Origin: Paragemmobacter amnigenus
Lineage (GTDB): Bacteria; Pseudomonadota; Alphaproteobacteria; Rhodobacterales; Rhodobacteraceae
Length of the DNA stretch: 64,000 bases
Reading direction: 5' to 3'
Assembly (NCBI RefSeq): GCF_009908265.2
Contig: NZ_JAAATX020000015.1
Span: 41,224 to 105,223 of the forward strand
Shown here: positions 51,967 through 61,185 of the stretch, in pieces
How the letters are laid out: each line of letters starts with the position of its first letter
Position numbering within the stretch: position 1 is the stretch's first letter
Made by a program: the position numbers and the translations under genes
Notes under the pieces: model-generated
What the model saw: only the letters and a program-made list of their open reading frames with translations
What the model was told of the DNA's origin: nothing
Database searches by the model: none

Positions 51967-53127
51967 ATGTTCTCTGTTTTCCGCAACGCCCGCAAGTCGA
52001 TGGGCAAGGCCGCCGCCATCCTCTCCACCCTCGTCCTCGCCGCCTGCCAACCCTCGGGAGACGGCCCCGCCACCGCCCCTTCGGACACGGTCAACGTGGC
52101 GCTCCTCGTCCCCTCGGGCTCGGGTCAGGCCAGTGACCAGCTTCTTGCCCGCTCCATCGAGAATGCGGCCCGCATGGCCATCACCGATCTGGGCGGCGTG
52201 AAGATCGACCTGCGCGTCTACCCCACCTCGGGCCAGCCCGCGCAGGCCTCGGCCGCCGCGACGCAGGCCGTGGCGGATGGTGCCAGCGTCATCCTCGGCC
52301 CCGTCTTCGCCGAAGAGGCGAACGCGGCCGGCCTTGCCGCCTCGCAGGCGGGCATCAACGTGCTGTCCTTCTCGAACAACCCGGCCATCGCGGGGGCCAA
52401 TGTCTTTGTCCTCGGGCCGACCTTCGACAACACCGCGCGCCGCCTTGCCAGCTATGCCGTCCGCACCGGCAAGTCGCAGGTGATGATCGTCCACGACCGC
52501 AACCCGCAGGGCGAGGCGGGCCGCGCCGCCATCCAGAACGGCGTCGTCTCGGCGGGCGGGCGCATCGTCGCCACGGGCTCTTACGAATTCTCGCAGAACG
52601 GCATCGTGCAGGCGATCCCGGGCATCGCGGCTCAGGCCAAATCCTCGGGCGCGCAGGCCGTGTTCCTGACCGCCGACACCGCGGGCGCGCTGCCGCTGGT
52701 GACGCAACTTCTGTCCGAAAACGGGGTCAGCCCCGCCGTCACGCAATATGTGGGCCTGACCCGCTGGGACATCCCCGCCGCGACCCTGTCGCTACCGGGG
52801 GTGCAGGGCGGCATCTTCGCCATGCCCGATCCCGCGCTCTATGCCCAGTACCAGGCGCGCTACCAGTCGACCTTCGGCGAACAGCCCCATCCCGTCTCGG
52901 CCATCGCCTATGACGGCATCGCCGCCATCGGCGCGCTGGCCAAGCAGGGCCGCGGCATGGACCGCGCCTCGCTGACGCAGGGGGCGGGCTTTGTCGGCGT
53001 CAACGGCGTCTTCCGCCTGCTGCCCAACGGCACCAACGAGCGCGGCCTTGCCATCGCGCGCATCCAGAACAACGCCGTCACCGTGATCGACCCTGCCCCG
53101 CGCAGCTTCGGCGGGGCGGGCTTCTGA
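51967..53127 (+). CDS. lpoA: LpoA-like lipoprotein (penicillin-binding protein activator/ABC-binding-protein fold)
   Basis: This 386-residue lipoprotein has lipobox LAAC (Cys27) and a periplasmic-binding-protein-like domain of the Leu/Ile/Val-binding fold (VALLVPSGSGQASDQLLARSIENAARMAI, ILGPVFAEEANAA). The residue after the cysteine is Gln, which favours outer-membrane sorting. Position next to rsmI, yraN and gshB fits the LpoA neighbourhood, where the protein activates penicillin-binding protein 1A. Activity in this group is inference. Confidence 0.82.
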   Translation: MFSVFRNARKSMGKAAAILSTLVLAACQPSGDGPATAPSDTVNVALLVPSGSGQASDQLLARSIENAARMAITDLGGVKIDLRVYPTSGQPAQASAAATQAVADGASVILGPVFAEEANAAGLAASQAGINVLSFSNNPAIAGANVFVLGPTFDNTARRLASYAVRTGKSQVMIVHDRNPQGEAGRAAIQNGVVSAGGRIVATGSYEFSQNGIVQAIPGIAAQAKSSGAQAVFLTADTAGALPLVTQLLSENGVSPAVTQYVGLTRWDIPAATLSLPGVQGGIFAMPDPALYAQYQARYQSTFGEQPHPVSAIAYDGIAAIGALAKQGRGMDRASLTQGAGFVGVNGVFRLLPNGTNERGLAIARIQNNAVTVIDPAPRSFGGAGF

Positions 53128-53148
53128 TCCGCCCGCGCGGCCCATGCC

Positions 53149-55941
53149 ATGCCAAAGGCGCTGTCGGCACAGCCTGACCGGACACTCCCGCCCGAACCCG
53201 CCGGCATGATCCTGCCGGCGGTTGCCATCATCGACCCCGCCGCCCTGCGCGCCGCGATCCTTGCCGACCTGCCCGCCGCCGCCGATGCCCGCGCCGCCCG
53301 CAGCGCCGCCGTCCGCCATCTGGCCGAGGCGAAGACCCGCGGCAACGCCGCCCTCGCCGCCGTCTTTGCCACCCGCCCGCACGATGCCCGCGCCCTCATC
53401 CGCGCGCAGGCGCATCTGACCGATATCCTCGTCGCCACCGCCTTCGACATCGCTCGCAACCACCTCCACCCGCTGGCCAACCCGACCGAGGCCGAGCGCA
53501 TGGCCGTCCTCGCCGTCGGCGGCTTCGGCCGCGCCGAGATGGCCCCCCATTCCGACGTCGACCTCCTCTTCCTCACCCCGTGGAAAATCACCCCCTGGGC
53601 CGAATCCGTCATCGAATCGATGCTCTACATGCTCTGGGACCTGCGGCTGAAGGTGGGCCACGCCTCGCGTACGGTGAAGGACTGCCTGCGTCTGGGCCGC
53701 GAGGACATCACCATCCGCACCGCCCTTCTGGAACACCGCTTCATCGCGGGCTACGAACCCCTCGCCACCGAACTGGGCGACCGGCTCTGGGGCGAGCTGT
53801 TCAAGAACACCGGCCCCGAATTCATCGACGCCAAACTGGCCGAACGGGCCGAGCGTCACAAGCGGCAGGGCGGCCAGCGCTATGTCCTCGAACCCAACGT
53901 GAAAGAGGGCAAGGGCGGTCTGCGCGACCTGCAGACGCTCTACTGGATCGGCAAATACCTCCACCGCACGCCGACGGCCGAAGGCCTCGTGCAGGCCGGT
54001 CTGCTCACGCGCGAGGAATACGACATCTTCACCCGCGCCGAGGATTTCCTCTGGGCCGCGCGGTCGCACCTGCATTACATCACCGGTCGCGCCATGGACC
54101 AGCTCACCTTCGACCTGCAGGTCGAGGTGGCCGCCCGCATGGGCTATGCCGACCGCGGCGGCAGGCGGGCGGTGGAACATTTCATGCAGGACTACTTCCG
54201 CCACGCCACCCGCGTGGGCGACCTGACCCGCGTCTTCCTCACCGAACTCGAGGCGCGGCATGCGAAACCCGAAGCCTCGCTCTTCGGCATCTTCAAACGC
54301 ACCAAACGCGTCAAGCAAGGCTACAAGCTGGTGCAGGGCCGTCTCGACGTCACCGATCCGCGCCGCTTCTTCACCGACAAGCTCAACATCCTGCGTGTCT
54401 TCGAAGAGGCGCTGCGTACCGGCTATCTGCTGCACCCAAACGTCATGCGCCAGATCGCGGGCAGCCTCGACCTGATCGACGACGACATGCGCGACAACCC
54501 CGAGGCGGTGCAGATCTTCCTCGACCTGTTGCTCAAACACGGCAATCCGGAACGCTCGCTGCGGCGGATGAACGAGCTGGGCGTGCTGGCCGCCTTCATC
54601 CCCGAATTCGAACCCATCGTCGCGATGATGCAGTTCAACGTCTACCACCACTACACGGTGGACGAACACATCATCCAGTGCATCTCGATCCTCGCCCAGA
54701 TCGAACGCGGCGAGCTGGTGGAAGAACTCCCCGTCGTCTCGGGTATCCTGAAGGAAGGCGTCGACCGCAAGATCCTCTACGTCGCCCTCCTGCTGCACGA
54801 CATCGGCAAGGGCCGGCCCGAGGATCACTCCATCCTCGGCGCGCAGATCGCCCGCCGCGTCTGCCCCCGCCTCGGGCTGTCGGCGGACGAAACCGAAACC
54901 GTGGAATGGCTGGTGCGCTATCACCTGCTGATGTCCGACACCGCGCAGAAGCGCGACCTTGGAGATCCCCGCACGGTGCGCGACTTCGCCAAGGCGGTGA
55001 AATCGCGTCGGCGTCTCGACCTGCTCACCGTCCTCACCGTCTGCGACATCCGCGGTGTGGGCCCGGGCACGTGGAACAACTGGAAGGCCATGCTCCTGCG
55101 CCAGCTCTACGGCCAGACGGCCGAGGCGCTGGAAGGCGGGCTCGAATCCCTCAACCGCGAGAACCGCGAGGACGAGGCAAAGCGCGCGCTGCGCGACCGC
55201 CTGCCCGACTGGTCCGACACCGACCTCAAACACGAAACCACGCGCCATTACGCGCCTTACTGGCAGGGGCTGCCCACCGACACCCACGCCGTCTTTGCCC
55301 GCCTCCTGAAGGACATCCCCGACAACGAGATCCGCATCGACCTGCATCCCGACGAAGGCCGCGACGCCACCCGCGCCTGTTTCGCCCTTGCCGACCACCC
55401 GGGCATCTTCTCGCGCCTTGCGGGGGCGCTCGCGCTGGTGGGGGCGAACGTCGTGGACGCGCGCACCTACACCTCCAAGGACGGCTACGCGACCGCCGTC
55501 TTCTGGGTGCAGGACGCCGAAGGCAAACCCTACGAAGTCGCCCGCCTGCCCCGCCTGTCGCAGATGATCGACAAGACGCTGAAGGGCGAAGTCGTCGCCC
55601 GCGACGCGCTCAAGGACCGCGACAAGGTCAAGAAACGCGAACGCGAATTCCGCTTCCCGACCCACATCACCTTCGACAACGAAGGATCGGAAATCTACAC
55701 CATCATCGAAGTGGACACCCGCGACCGCCCCGGCCTGCTCTATGACCTGACCCGCACGCTGGCGGGCAACAACATCTACATCGCCTCTGCCGTCATCGCG
55801 ACCTTCGGCGCGCAGGTGGTGGACAGCTTTTACGTGAAAGACATGTTCGGCCTGAAACTCCACGCCAAGTCAAAGCAAGAGGCGCTGGAAAAGAAACTGC
55901 GTCAGGCCATCGCCGACGGCGCCGAACGGGCGGCAAGCTGA
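53149..55941 (+). CDS. glnD: Bifunctional PII uridylyltransferase/uridylyl-removing enzyme
   Basis: This 930-residue protein has the full GlnD order. The nucleotidyltransferase domain has GGFGRAEMAPHSDVDLLFL (124-142) and the linker domain contains KEGKGGLRDLQTLYW. An HD domain with LLLHDIGKGRPEDHS (about 545-558) and two C-terminal ACT domains (about 740-820 and 850-925) follow. It uridylylates PII when glutamine is low and removes UMP when glutamine is high. The stop overlaps the murJ start by 1 nt (TGATG), an odd pairing of nitrogen sensing with cell-wall lipid export. Confidence 0.95.
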   Translation: MPKALSAQPDRTLPPEPAGMILPAVAIIDPAALRAAILADLPAAADARAARSAAVRHLAEAKTRGNAALAAVFATRPHDARALIRAQAHLTDILVATAFDIARNHLHPLANPTEAERMAVLAVGGFGRAEMAPHSDVDLLFLTPWKITPWAESVIESMLYMLWDLRLKVGHASRTVKDCLRLGREDITIRTALLEHRFIAGYEPLATELGDRLWGELFKNTGPEFIDAKLAERAERHKRQGGQRYVLEPNVKEGKGGLRDLQTLYWIGKYLHRTPTAEGLVQAGLLTREEYDIFTRAEDFLWAARSHLHYITGRAMDQLTFDLQVEVAARMGYADRGGRRAVEHFMQDYFRHATRVGDLTRVFLTELEARHAKPEASLFGIFKRTKRVKQGYKLVQGRLDVTDPRRFFTDKLNILRVFEEALRTGYLLHPNVMRQIAGSLDLIDDDMRDNPEAVQIFLDLLLKHGNPERSLRRMNELGVLAAFIPEFEPIVAMMQFNVYHHYTVDEHIIQCISILAQIERGELVEELPVVSGILKEGVDRKILYVALLLHDIGKGRPEDHSILGAQIARRVCPRLGLSADETETVEWLVRYHLLMSDTAQKRDLGDPRTVRDFAKAVKSRRRLDLLTVLTVCDIRGVGPGTWNNWKAMLLRQLYGQTAEALEGGLESLNRENREDEAKRALRDRLPDWSDTDLKHETTRHYAPYWQGLPTDTHAVFARLLKDIPDNEIRIDLHPDEGRDATRACFALADHPGIFSRLAGALALVGANVVDARTYTSKDGYATAVFWVQDAEGKPYEVARLPRLSQMIDKTLKGEVVARDALKDRDKVKKREREFRFPTHITFDNEGSEIYTIIEVDTRDRPGLLYDLTRTLAGNNIYIASAVIATFGAQVVDSFYVKDMFGLKLHAKSKQEALEKKLRQAIADGAERAAS

Positions 55942-57485
55942 TGCAGCCCATCCGCCTCATCCGCTCCATCGTCACCGTGGGGGGATGGACCCTGCTCTCG
56001 CGCGGCGCAGGCTTTGCCCGCGACGTGATGATGGCTGCCTACCTTGGCGCGGGCCCGGTGGCCGAGGCGTTCCTGATCGCCTTCTCGCTGCCCAACATGT
56101 TCCGCCGCTTCTTCGCCGAAGGCGCCTTCAACATGGCCTTCGTGCCCATGTTTTCCAAGAAACTCGAAGGCGGCGAGGACGCGCAGGGCTTCGCCCGCGA
56201 CGCCTTCAACGGGCTGGCAAGCATCCTCATCCTCTTCTCCATCCTCGGCACCATCGCCATGCCGTGGCTCGTCTGGCTCATGGCCTCGGGCTTTGCGGGC
56301 GACGCGCGCTTCGACCTCGCCGTCCTCTTCGGGCGCATCTCCTTCAGCTACATCCTCTTCATCTCGCTGGTCGCACTCCTCTCCGGCGTCCTCAACGCCT
56401 TCGGACGGTTTACCGAAGCCAGCTTCGTCCCCGTCCTGATGAACCTCATGTTCATCGCCGCCATGCTGCTGGCCGACCGCTGGGGCTGGGATATGGGCCT
56501 GACGCTGGCATGGACCGTGCCCCTGACGGGCATCGCGCAACTCGCCTTCACATGGATATCGGCCCACCGCGCGGGCTTCCGCTTCACCCCCGGCCTGCCG
56601 CGCCTGACCCCCGACCTAAAACGCCTCGCCCTGATCGCCGCCCCCGCCGTGCTCGCGGGCGGCGTGGTGCAAGTGAACCTCCTCGTGGGCCGCCAAGTCG
56701 CCTCCTTCACCGAAGGCGCGGTCGCATGGCTCTCCTATGCCGACCGCCTCTACCAACTCCCCCTAGGCGTCGTCGCCATCGCGGTCGGAACCGTCCTCCT
56801 CCCCGACCTCTCCCGCCGCCTGCGCGCAGGCGATGCCGAAGGTGGCCGCGCCTCCTTCAACCGCGGCACGGAATTCGCGCTCTTCCTCACGATCCCCGCC
56901 GCCGTGGCGCTGGTCGTCATCGCCATGCCGCTCTGCGAAGTCCTGTTCCAGCGCGGCGCCTTCGGCCCCGACGACACCGCCGCCACGGCGCTTGCACTCG
57001 CCATCTACGGCGCAGGGCTTCCCGCCTTCGTGCTGCACAAGGTCTTCCAGCCGCTCTACTACGCCCGCGAAGACACCCGCAGCCCCTTCCGCTTCGCCGT
57101 CTGGTCGATGATCGTCAACGCCATCGTCGCCGTGGGCCTCCTGCCGCTCATCGGCTTCTCCGCCGCCGCGCTGGCCACCACCATCTCCGGCTGGACCATG
57201 GTCCTGCAACTCTGGCTCGGCACGCGCAAGATGGGCGACGAGGCGCGCTTCGACACCCGCTTCCGCAGCCGCCTGCCCCGCATCATCGCCGCCAGCCTCA
57301 TCATGGGCGCAGCCCTCTGGGGCGGCTCCATCGCCCTCGGCCCCGCGCTCGGCACACCCCTCTGGCGCTACGCCGCCCTCGCCCTTCTCGTCGCCATCGG
57401 CATGGCCGCCTACGGCCTCGCCGCCCTCGCCCTGGGTGCCATGCGGCCCGCCGACCTCAAGGCCGCGCTGCGCCGTCAGCGCTGA
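55941..57485 (+). CDS. murJ: Lipid II flippase MurJ
   Basis: This 514-residue membrane protein has about fourteen helices and MurJ-family signatures: FARDVMMAAYLGAGPVAEAFLIAFSLPNMFRRFFAEGAFNMAFVPMF near the N-terminus and SYADRLYQLPLGVVAIAVGTVLLPDLSRR in the middle. It flips lipid II for peptidoglycan synthesis. It is coupled to glnD by TGATG, and its 3' end overlaps the convergent rhomboid-like gene by 10 nt. Confidence 0.95.
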   Translation: MQPIRLIRSIVTVGGWTLLSRGAGFARDVMMAAYLGAGPVAEAFLIAFSLPNMFRRFFAEGAFNMAFVPMFSKKLEGGEDAQGFARDAFNGLASILILFSILGTIAMPWLVWLMASGFAGDARFDLAVLFGRISFSYILFISLVALLSGVLNAFGRFTEASFVPVLMNLMFIAAMLLADRWGWDMGLTLAWTVPLTGIAQLAFTWISAHRAGFRFTPGLPRLTPDLKRLALIAAPAVLAGGVVQVNLLVGRQVASFTEGAVAWLSYADRLYQLPLGVVAIAVGTVLLPDLSRRLRAGDAEGGRASFNRGTEFALFLTIPAAVALVVIAMPLCEVLFQRGAFGPDDTAATALALAIYGAGLPAFVLHKVFQPLYYAREDTRSPFRFAVWSMIVNAIVAVGLLPLIGFSAAALATTISGWTMVLQLWLGTRKMGDEARFDTRFRSRLPRIIAASLIMGAALWGGSIALGPALGTPLWRYAALALLVAIGMAAYGLAALALGAMRPADLKAALRRQR

Positions 57486-58162
57486 CGGATCTTCGCCACC
57501 ACCCGCCGCCACCCGCCCGGACTGACCACGAAGGACAGCGCGAATCCCGTGGCGAACCCCGCCACATCCGCCACCCATTCATAACCGCCCCCGAACAGCA
57601 CCCCGAAGACCAGCTGGAACGCCAGCAGAAACCCGATGAGGGTAAAGGCCCGATACCGGTTCGCCCCCACCGCCGCCAGATTGACCCACAGCAGGAAGGT
57701 AAACCCCCCGATCAGCCCGAACACCGCCGGATAGCCCCCGAACAGCGGCGCATCATTCCCGGGCACCAGCATGAAGGCCCCCGCCCCCGCAGCCGCCGCC
57801 GCAAAGAAGATCACCACCACCGCCCACCAGCGAAACACCTCGCCCACCATCTTGCCCAGCGCCAGCAGGATCACGACGACGAACAGCGCATGGGTCACCC
57901 CGCCATGCACGAAGACATAGCTCGCCAGCCGCATCACATGCTGCGGCGGATACTCCCCCGCCTCGATCATCGCCCGCATCAGCGGGGGCGAGAATACGAA
58001 CCGCTCCAGCGCCTGCAACCGCCACCCCGCGCCCTCGATCCCTCCGGCCAGCCCCGACGACCCAAGGCTCAGCACCACCTCCATCGCGATCATCGGCAGG
58101 GCCAGCACCCAGACGATCCACGGCAGCGGGTTCAACGGCGGCGCATTGCGATCCTGCATCAT
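57476..58162 (-). CDS. Rhomboid-fold membrane protein lacking catalytic residues (pseudoprotease)
   Basis: This 228-residue protein has six membrane helices with the rhomboid pattern YVFVHGGVTHALF (81-93), a central GGYPAVFGLIGG (142-153) and the final helix VADVAGFATGF (197-207). In active rhomboids the central motif is GxSG and the last helix begins with a catalytic His before GF. Here those positions are Tyr144/Pro145 and Asp199, and the Asn after the HxxxH-like region is Val. It is therefore probably inactive as a protease and may act as a membrane adaptor. ATG 58162 is preferred; a GTG 18 nt upstream is possible. Confidence 0.8.
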   Translation of the reverse strand: MMQDRNAPPLNPLPWIVWVLALPMIAMEVVLSLGSSGLAGGIEGAGWRLQALERFVFSPPLMRAMIEAGEYPPQHVMRLASYVFVHGGVTHALFVVVILLALGKMVGEVFRWWAVVVIFFAAAAAGAGAFMLVPGNDAPLFGGYPAVFGLIGGFTFLLWVNLAAVGANRYRAFTLIGFLLAFQLVFGVLFGGGYEWVADVAGFATGFALSFVVSPGGWRRVVAKIRQR

Positions 58163-58252
58163 CTCTGCACGGTCCTTCACTCAGGGCGCGATTGACGCCC
58201 AACCGCCGCATCGTTAAGCCGAAAGCCCGACATTTTCCAGACGGAGCACAAA

Positions 58253-59296
58253 ATGGCCGAGCCGGTCCAAACGCCTCAGGCTTCCTTCCCCCCGCGCATC
58301 TTCTCCGGCATCCAGCCCTCCGGCGGATTGACGCTCGGCAATTACCTCGGCGCGCTCAAGCGTTTCGTGGAAAAGCAGGAGGAAGGCATCGAAACGATCT
58401 ACTGCATGGTGGACATGCACGCGATCACCGTCTGGCAGGACCCTGAAAAACTGCGCCAGCAAACCCGCGAAGGCGCCGCCGCCTTCATCGCCGCAGGCAT
58501 CGACCCCGCGCGCTCCATCCTCTTCAACCAGAGCCAGGTGACCGCCCATGTCGAACTGGGCTGGATCTTCAACTGCATCGCCCGCATGGGCTGGATGTCG
58601 CGGATGACCCAGTTCAAGGACAAGGCGGGCAAGAACAGCGAAAACGTCTCGCTGGGCCTCTTCGCCTACCCATCCCTCATGGCCGCCGACATCCTGACCT
58701 ACAAGGCCACCCATGTTCCGGTGGGCGAGGATCAGAAACAGCACCTCGAACTCTGCCGCGACATCGCGATCAAGTTCAACAACGACTACGGCGTGAATTT
58801 CTTCCCCGTCGTCGAACCCGTGATCGAAGGTGCGGCCACCCGCGTGATGAGCTTGCGCGACGGCACCAAGAAGATGTCCAAGTCCGACCCCTCGGACCAG
58901 TCCCGCATCAACCTGACCGACGATGCCGACACCATCGCGAAAAAGATCCGCAAGGCCAAGACCGACCCCGAACCCCTGCCCGACACGCTCGACGGCCTGA
59001 AGGACCGGCCCGAGGCGCGCAACCTCGTGAACATCTACGCAGCCCTTGCCGGCCACACCCCCGAACAGGTGATCTGCGACTATGCGGGCGCGCAATTCGG
59101 CACCTTCAAACCGGCGCTGGCCGACCTCGCCGTGGCGAAACTGGAACCCATCACGCTGGAAATGAACCGCCTGATGCAGGACCCCGCCGAAATCGACCGC
59201 ATCCTTGGCGAAGGCGCAGCCCGCGCCGATGCCATCGCGCGGCCGATCGTCGATCAGGTCTATGACATCATCGGCATGATCCGCTCGCGACGCTGA
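58253..59296 (+). CDS. trpS: Tryptophanyl-tRNA synthetase
   Basis: This 347-residue class I synthetase has [20 protein letters not shown] (TLGN as the HIGH equivalent) and [16 protein letters not shown] as KMSKS. It charges tRNA-Trp. The start is at ATG 58253. The next gene begins 11 nt after its stop, so they may be co-transcribed. Confidence 0.95.
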   Translation: MAEPVQTPQASFPPRIFSGIQPSGGLTLGNYLGALKRFVEKQEEGIETIYCMVDMHAITVWQDPEKLRQQTREGAAAFIAAGIDPARSILFNQSQVTAHVELGWIFNCIARMGWMSRMTQFKDKAGKNSENVSLGLFAYPSLMAADILTYKATHVPVGEDQKQHLELCRDIAIKFNNDYGVNFFPVVEPVIEGAATRVMSLRDGTKKMSKSDPSDQSRINLTDDADTIAKKIRKAKTDPEPLPDTLDGLKDRPEARNLVNIYAALAGHTPEQVICDYAGAQFGTFKPALADLAVAKLEPITLEMNRLMQDPAEIDRILGEGAARADAIARPIVDQVYDIIGMIRSRR

Positions 59297-59307
59297 CGGG
59301 GCGCGGG

Positions 59308-60384
59308 ATGTTCCGGCGGCTGGCGCGGCACATCCTGACCCTGTCCCTTGCGGGGTCCGTCGCGCTGACCGCCCTCTCGGGGGCCCATGTGGCGATGGAC
59401 CCCGCGCTCGCCCCCCTGCGCGACGCGACCGTGGCGGAAATCACCGCCACGGTGGGGCGCGAACTCGCCCGCCTCTCGCCCGACACGATCCCCGCCCGCA
59501 TCGCCACGGGCCTTGCCGCCGAACCGCGCGACTGGGTCACGCTGGCCGCGCTGCGCGACCTCGCCACCGACCTCGGCCACCCCCTGCCCCCCGACCTGTC
59601 CGCCCGCTACGACGCGGCCCTGGCCTCTGACTCGGGCTTCTACGCCAGCGCCGCCAACTGCGCCGCCTGCGCCACCGACCCCGCCGCCTGCACCCTGTCG
59701 AACGTGCTGCTCTGCCGCGCGCCCATCGAACTCTCGCCCATCGGTGACGTCCTCGCCATCGCGGACGGCGCGCGCGACTACCTCTCGGGCGGCGATGTCG
59801 ACCGCCTCTCCGTCGCGCTCGCCATCGTGGGCCTTGGTGCCACCGTCACCGTCGCAGCCACCGGCGGCACATCGGTCGCGGCGAAACTCGGTGCCTCCAC
59901 CCTGAAACTCGCGCGCGGCATGGGCCGCCTCTCGCCCGCCCTCACCACGCTCGTCACCCGCGCGGCGACCGACGGCGTCGACTGGGTCGCCCTGCGCGCC
60001 GCCCGCTCCACCGACGACATCGCAGCCAGCCTGCGCCCCGCCGCCTTCGCCCCCCTCGTCGACACCGCAGCCGACCTCGACCGCCTGCGCGAGGCGACGG
60101 ACACGGCAACCGCGCTGCATCTGCTGAAATTCGTGGACACCCCCGCCGACGCGCGCCGCCTTGCCAATGCCGCCACCGCCCTCGGCCCCCGCACCACCGC
60201 CGTGGCCGAGGCGTTGGGAAAGTCCCGCCTCCTGCGCGCCACCGTCCGCGTCGCGAACACCGCCCTCGCCCTGACCGCAGGCATCGTGGCGCTCATGCTC
60301 TCGCTCGCCCTCACCCTCTCGGGCTGGCTGCAATCCCGTCTCTTCCGCACGCTCCGCCGCGCCGCCCAGGACCCCGAACCCTGA
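59308..60384 (+). CDS. Hypothetical membrane-associated protein, 358 aa
   Basis: I do not recognise this protein. It has an N-terminal helix (ARHILTLSLAGSVALTAL) resembling a signal anchor, a Cys cluster (SAANCAACATDPAACTLSNVLLCRAP, five cysteines in about 20 residues), a central Gly/Ala-rich hydrophobic stretch (VALAIVGLGATVTVAATGG) and a C-terminal helix (ALALTAGIVALMLSLALTLSGWL). The extracytoplasmic Cys cluster could be disulfide-bonded. It follows trpS by 11 nt, and strong third-position G/C bias supports coding. Confidence 0.65.
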   Translation: MFRRLARHILTLSLAGSVALTALSGAHVAMDPALAPLRDATVAEITATVGRELARLSPDTIPARIATGLAAEPRDWVTLAALRDLATDLGHPLPPDLSARYDAALASDSGFYASAANCAACATDPAACTLSNVLLCRAPIELSPIGDVLAIADGARDYLSGGDVDRLSVALAIVGLGATVTVAATGGTSVAAKLGASTLKLARGMGRLSPALTTLVTRAATDGVDWVALRAARSTDDIAASLRPAAFAPLVDTAADLDRLREATDTATALHLLKFVDTPADARRLANAATALGPRTTAVAEALGKSRLLRATVRVANTALALTAGIVALMLSLALTLSGWLQSRLFRTLRRAAQDPEP

Positions 60385-60389
60385 TCCCC

Positions 60390-60447
60390 CTTCATCCCGG
60401 CCCAAATACCCCCGGGTGGGTCCGGGAGGGTCCGGGGACCCTCCCGG
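60390..60447. terminator. Convergent-gap motif copy with GC-rich stem-loop
   Basis: The motif CTTCATCC...AAATACC at 60390-60420 is followed by a perfect 12-bp stem CCGGGAGGGTCC/GGACCCTCCCGG at 60422-60447. It sits between the convergent hypothetical gene and nadD. The pairing of motif and stem repeats what is seen at 1689-1741 and 38426-38479. Termination in both directions is plausible but no U-run follows. Confidence 0.5.
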
Positions 60448-60474
60448 GGCCCGCCACCCGCGAAACGCCGGGGA

Positions 60475-61038
60475 TTACCCCCGCCACTCCCCCCGCGCCC
60501 GGATCGCGCTGGAAGAACTGCCATCCATCGGCAGGTTCACGAAACACCACGCGGGCGCATCCTTGCCCCGCAACACCTCGCCCCGATCCACCAGATGCCC
60601 GCGATAGATACGCGCGGCCTTCGACATCCGCCCCCGCACCCCCCATCCGGGCCGCGCCAGCACCCCCACGGGTACCATCCGCAGGATCTCCTCCCACCGC
60701 TCCCAGCGGTGGAACTGCCCCAGATTGTCCGCCCCCATCAGCCAGACGAACCGCACCCCGGGATAGATCGCCCGCAGCCGCCGCAAGGTCTGCGCCGTGA
60801 ACCGCGTGCCCAGCCGCGCCTCCAGATCGCTCACCACCACCCGCGGATCATCCATCACCGCCCGCGCCCGCGCCATGCGGTCCGCCATCGGCGCAGGCCC
60901 CCGCGCCTTCAACGGATTGCCGGGCGACACCAGCCACCAGACCCTGTCCAGCCCCATCCGCTTCAGCGCCTCGCGCGTGATGTGCACATGCCCGCCATGC
61001 GCCGGATCGAAGCTCCCTCCCAGAAGCCCGATCACCAT
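60475..61038 (-). CDS. nadD: Nicotinate-nucleotide adenylyltransferase
   Basis: This 187-residue nucleotidyltransferase has the start [20 protein letters not shown] with the HxGH motif, then SPGNPLK, a mid-protein [19 protein letters not shown] and the C-terminal ISSTxxR-like DGSSSSAIR. It adenylates nicotinate mononucleotide in NAD synthesis. ATG 61038 is immediately preceded by GGAAGGGG; GTG 61035 is an equally well spaced alternative. Confidence 0.92.
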   Translation of the reverse strand: MVIGLLGGSFDPAHGGHVHITREALKRMGLDRVWWLVSPGNPLKARGPAPMADRMARARAVMDDPRVVVSDLEARLGTRFTAQTLRRLRAIYPGVRFVWLMGADNLGQFHRWERWEEILRMVPVGVLARPGWGVRGRMSKAARIYRGHLVDRGEVLRGKDAPAWCFVNLPMDGSSSSAIRARGEWRG

Positions 61039-61185
61039 CCCCTTCCGCGCCACGGGAAATCCTGCCCGCACGCCACCCTCCGCCGCTGTTCCGGCCCGAA
61101 GCCCAACCACCCCACGTTGCCACTGTCCAGCATTATCGCTACATACCCCGCCAACATCCGAGGATTCCCGATCAGGAGCGGCAAC

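Noticed and set aside
52792..55863. 1023-residue open frame antisense to glnD and part of the lipoprotein gene
   Set aside because: Long antisense frames arise easily in high-GC DNA. This one has low-complexity composition (Gly/Ala/Val/Asp/Arg-rich) and no recognisable domain, whereas GlnD on the other strand is complete.
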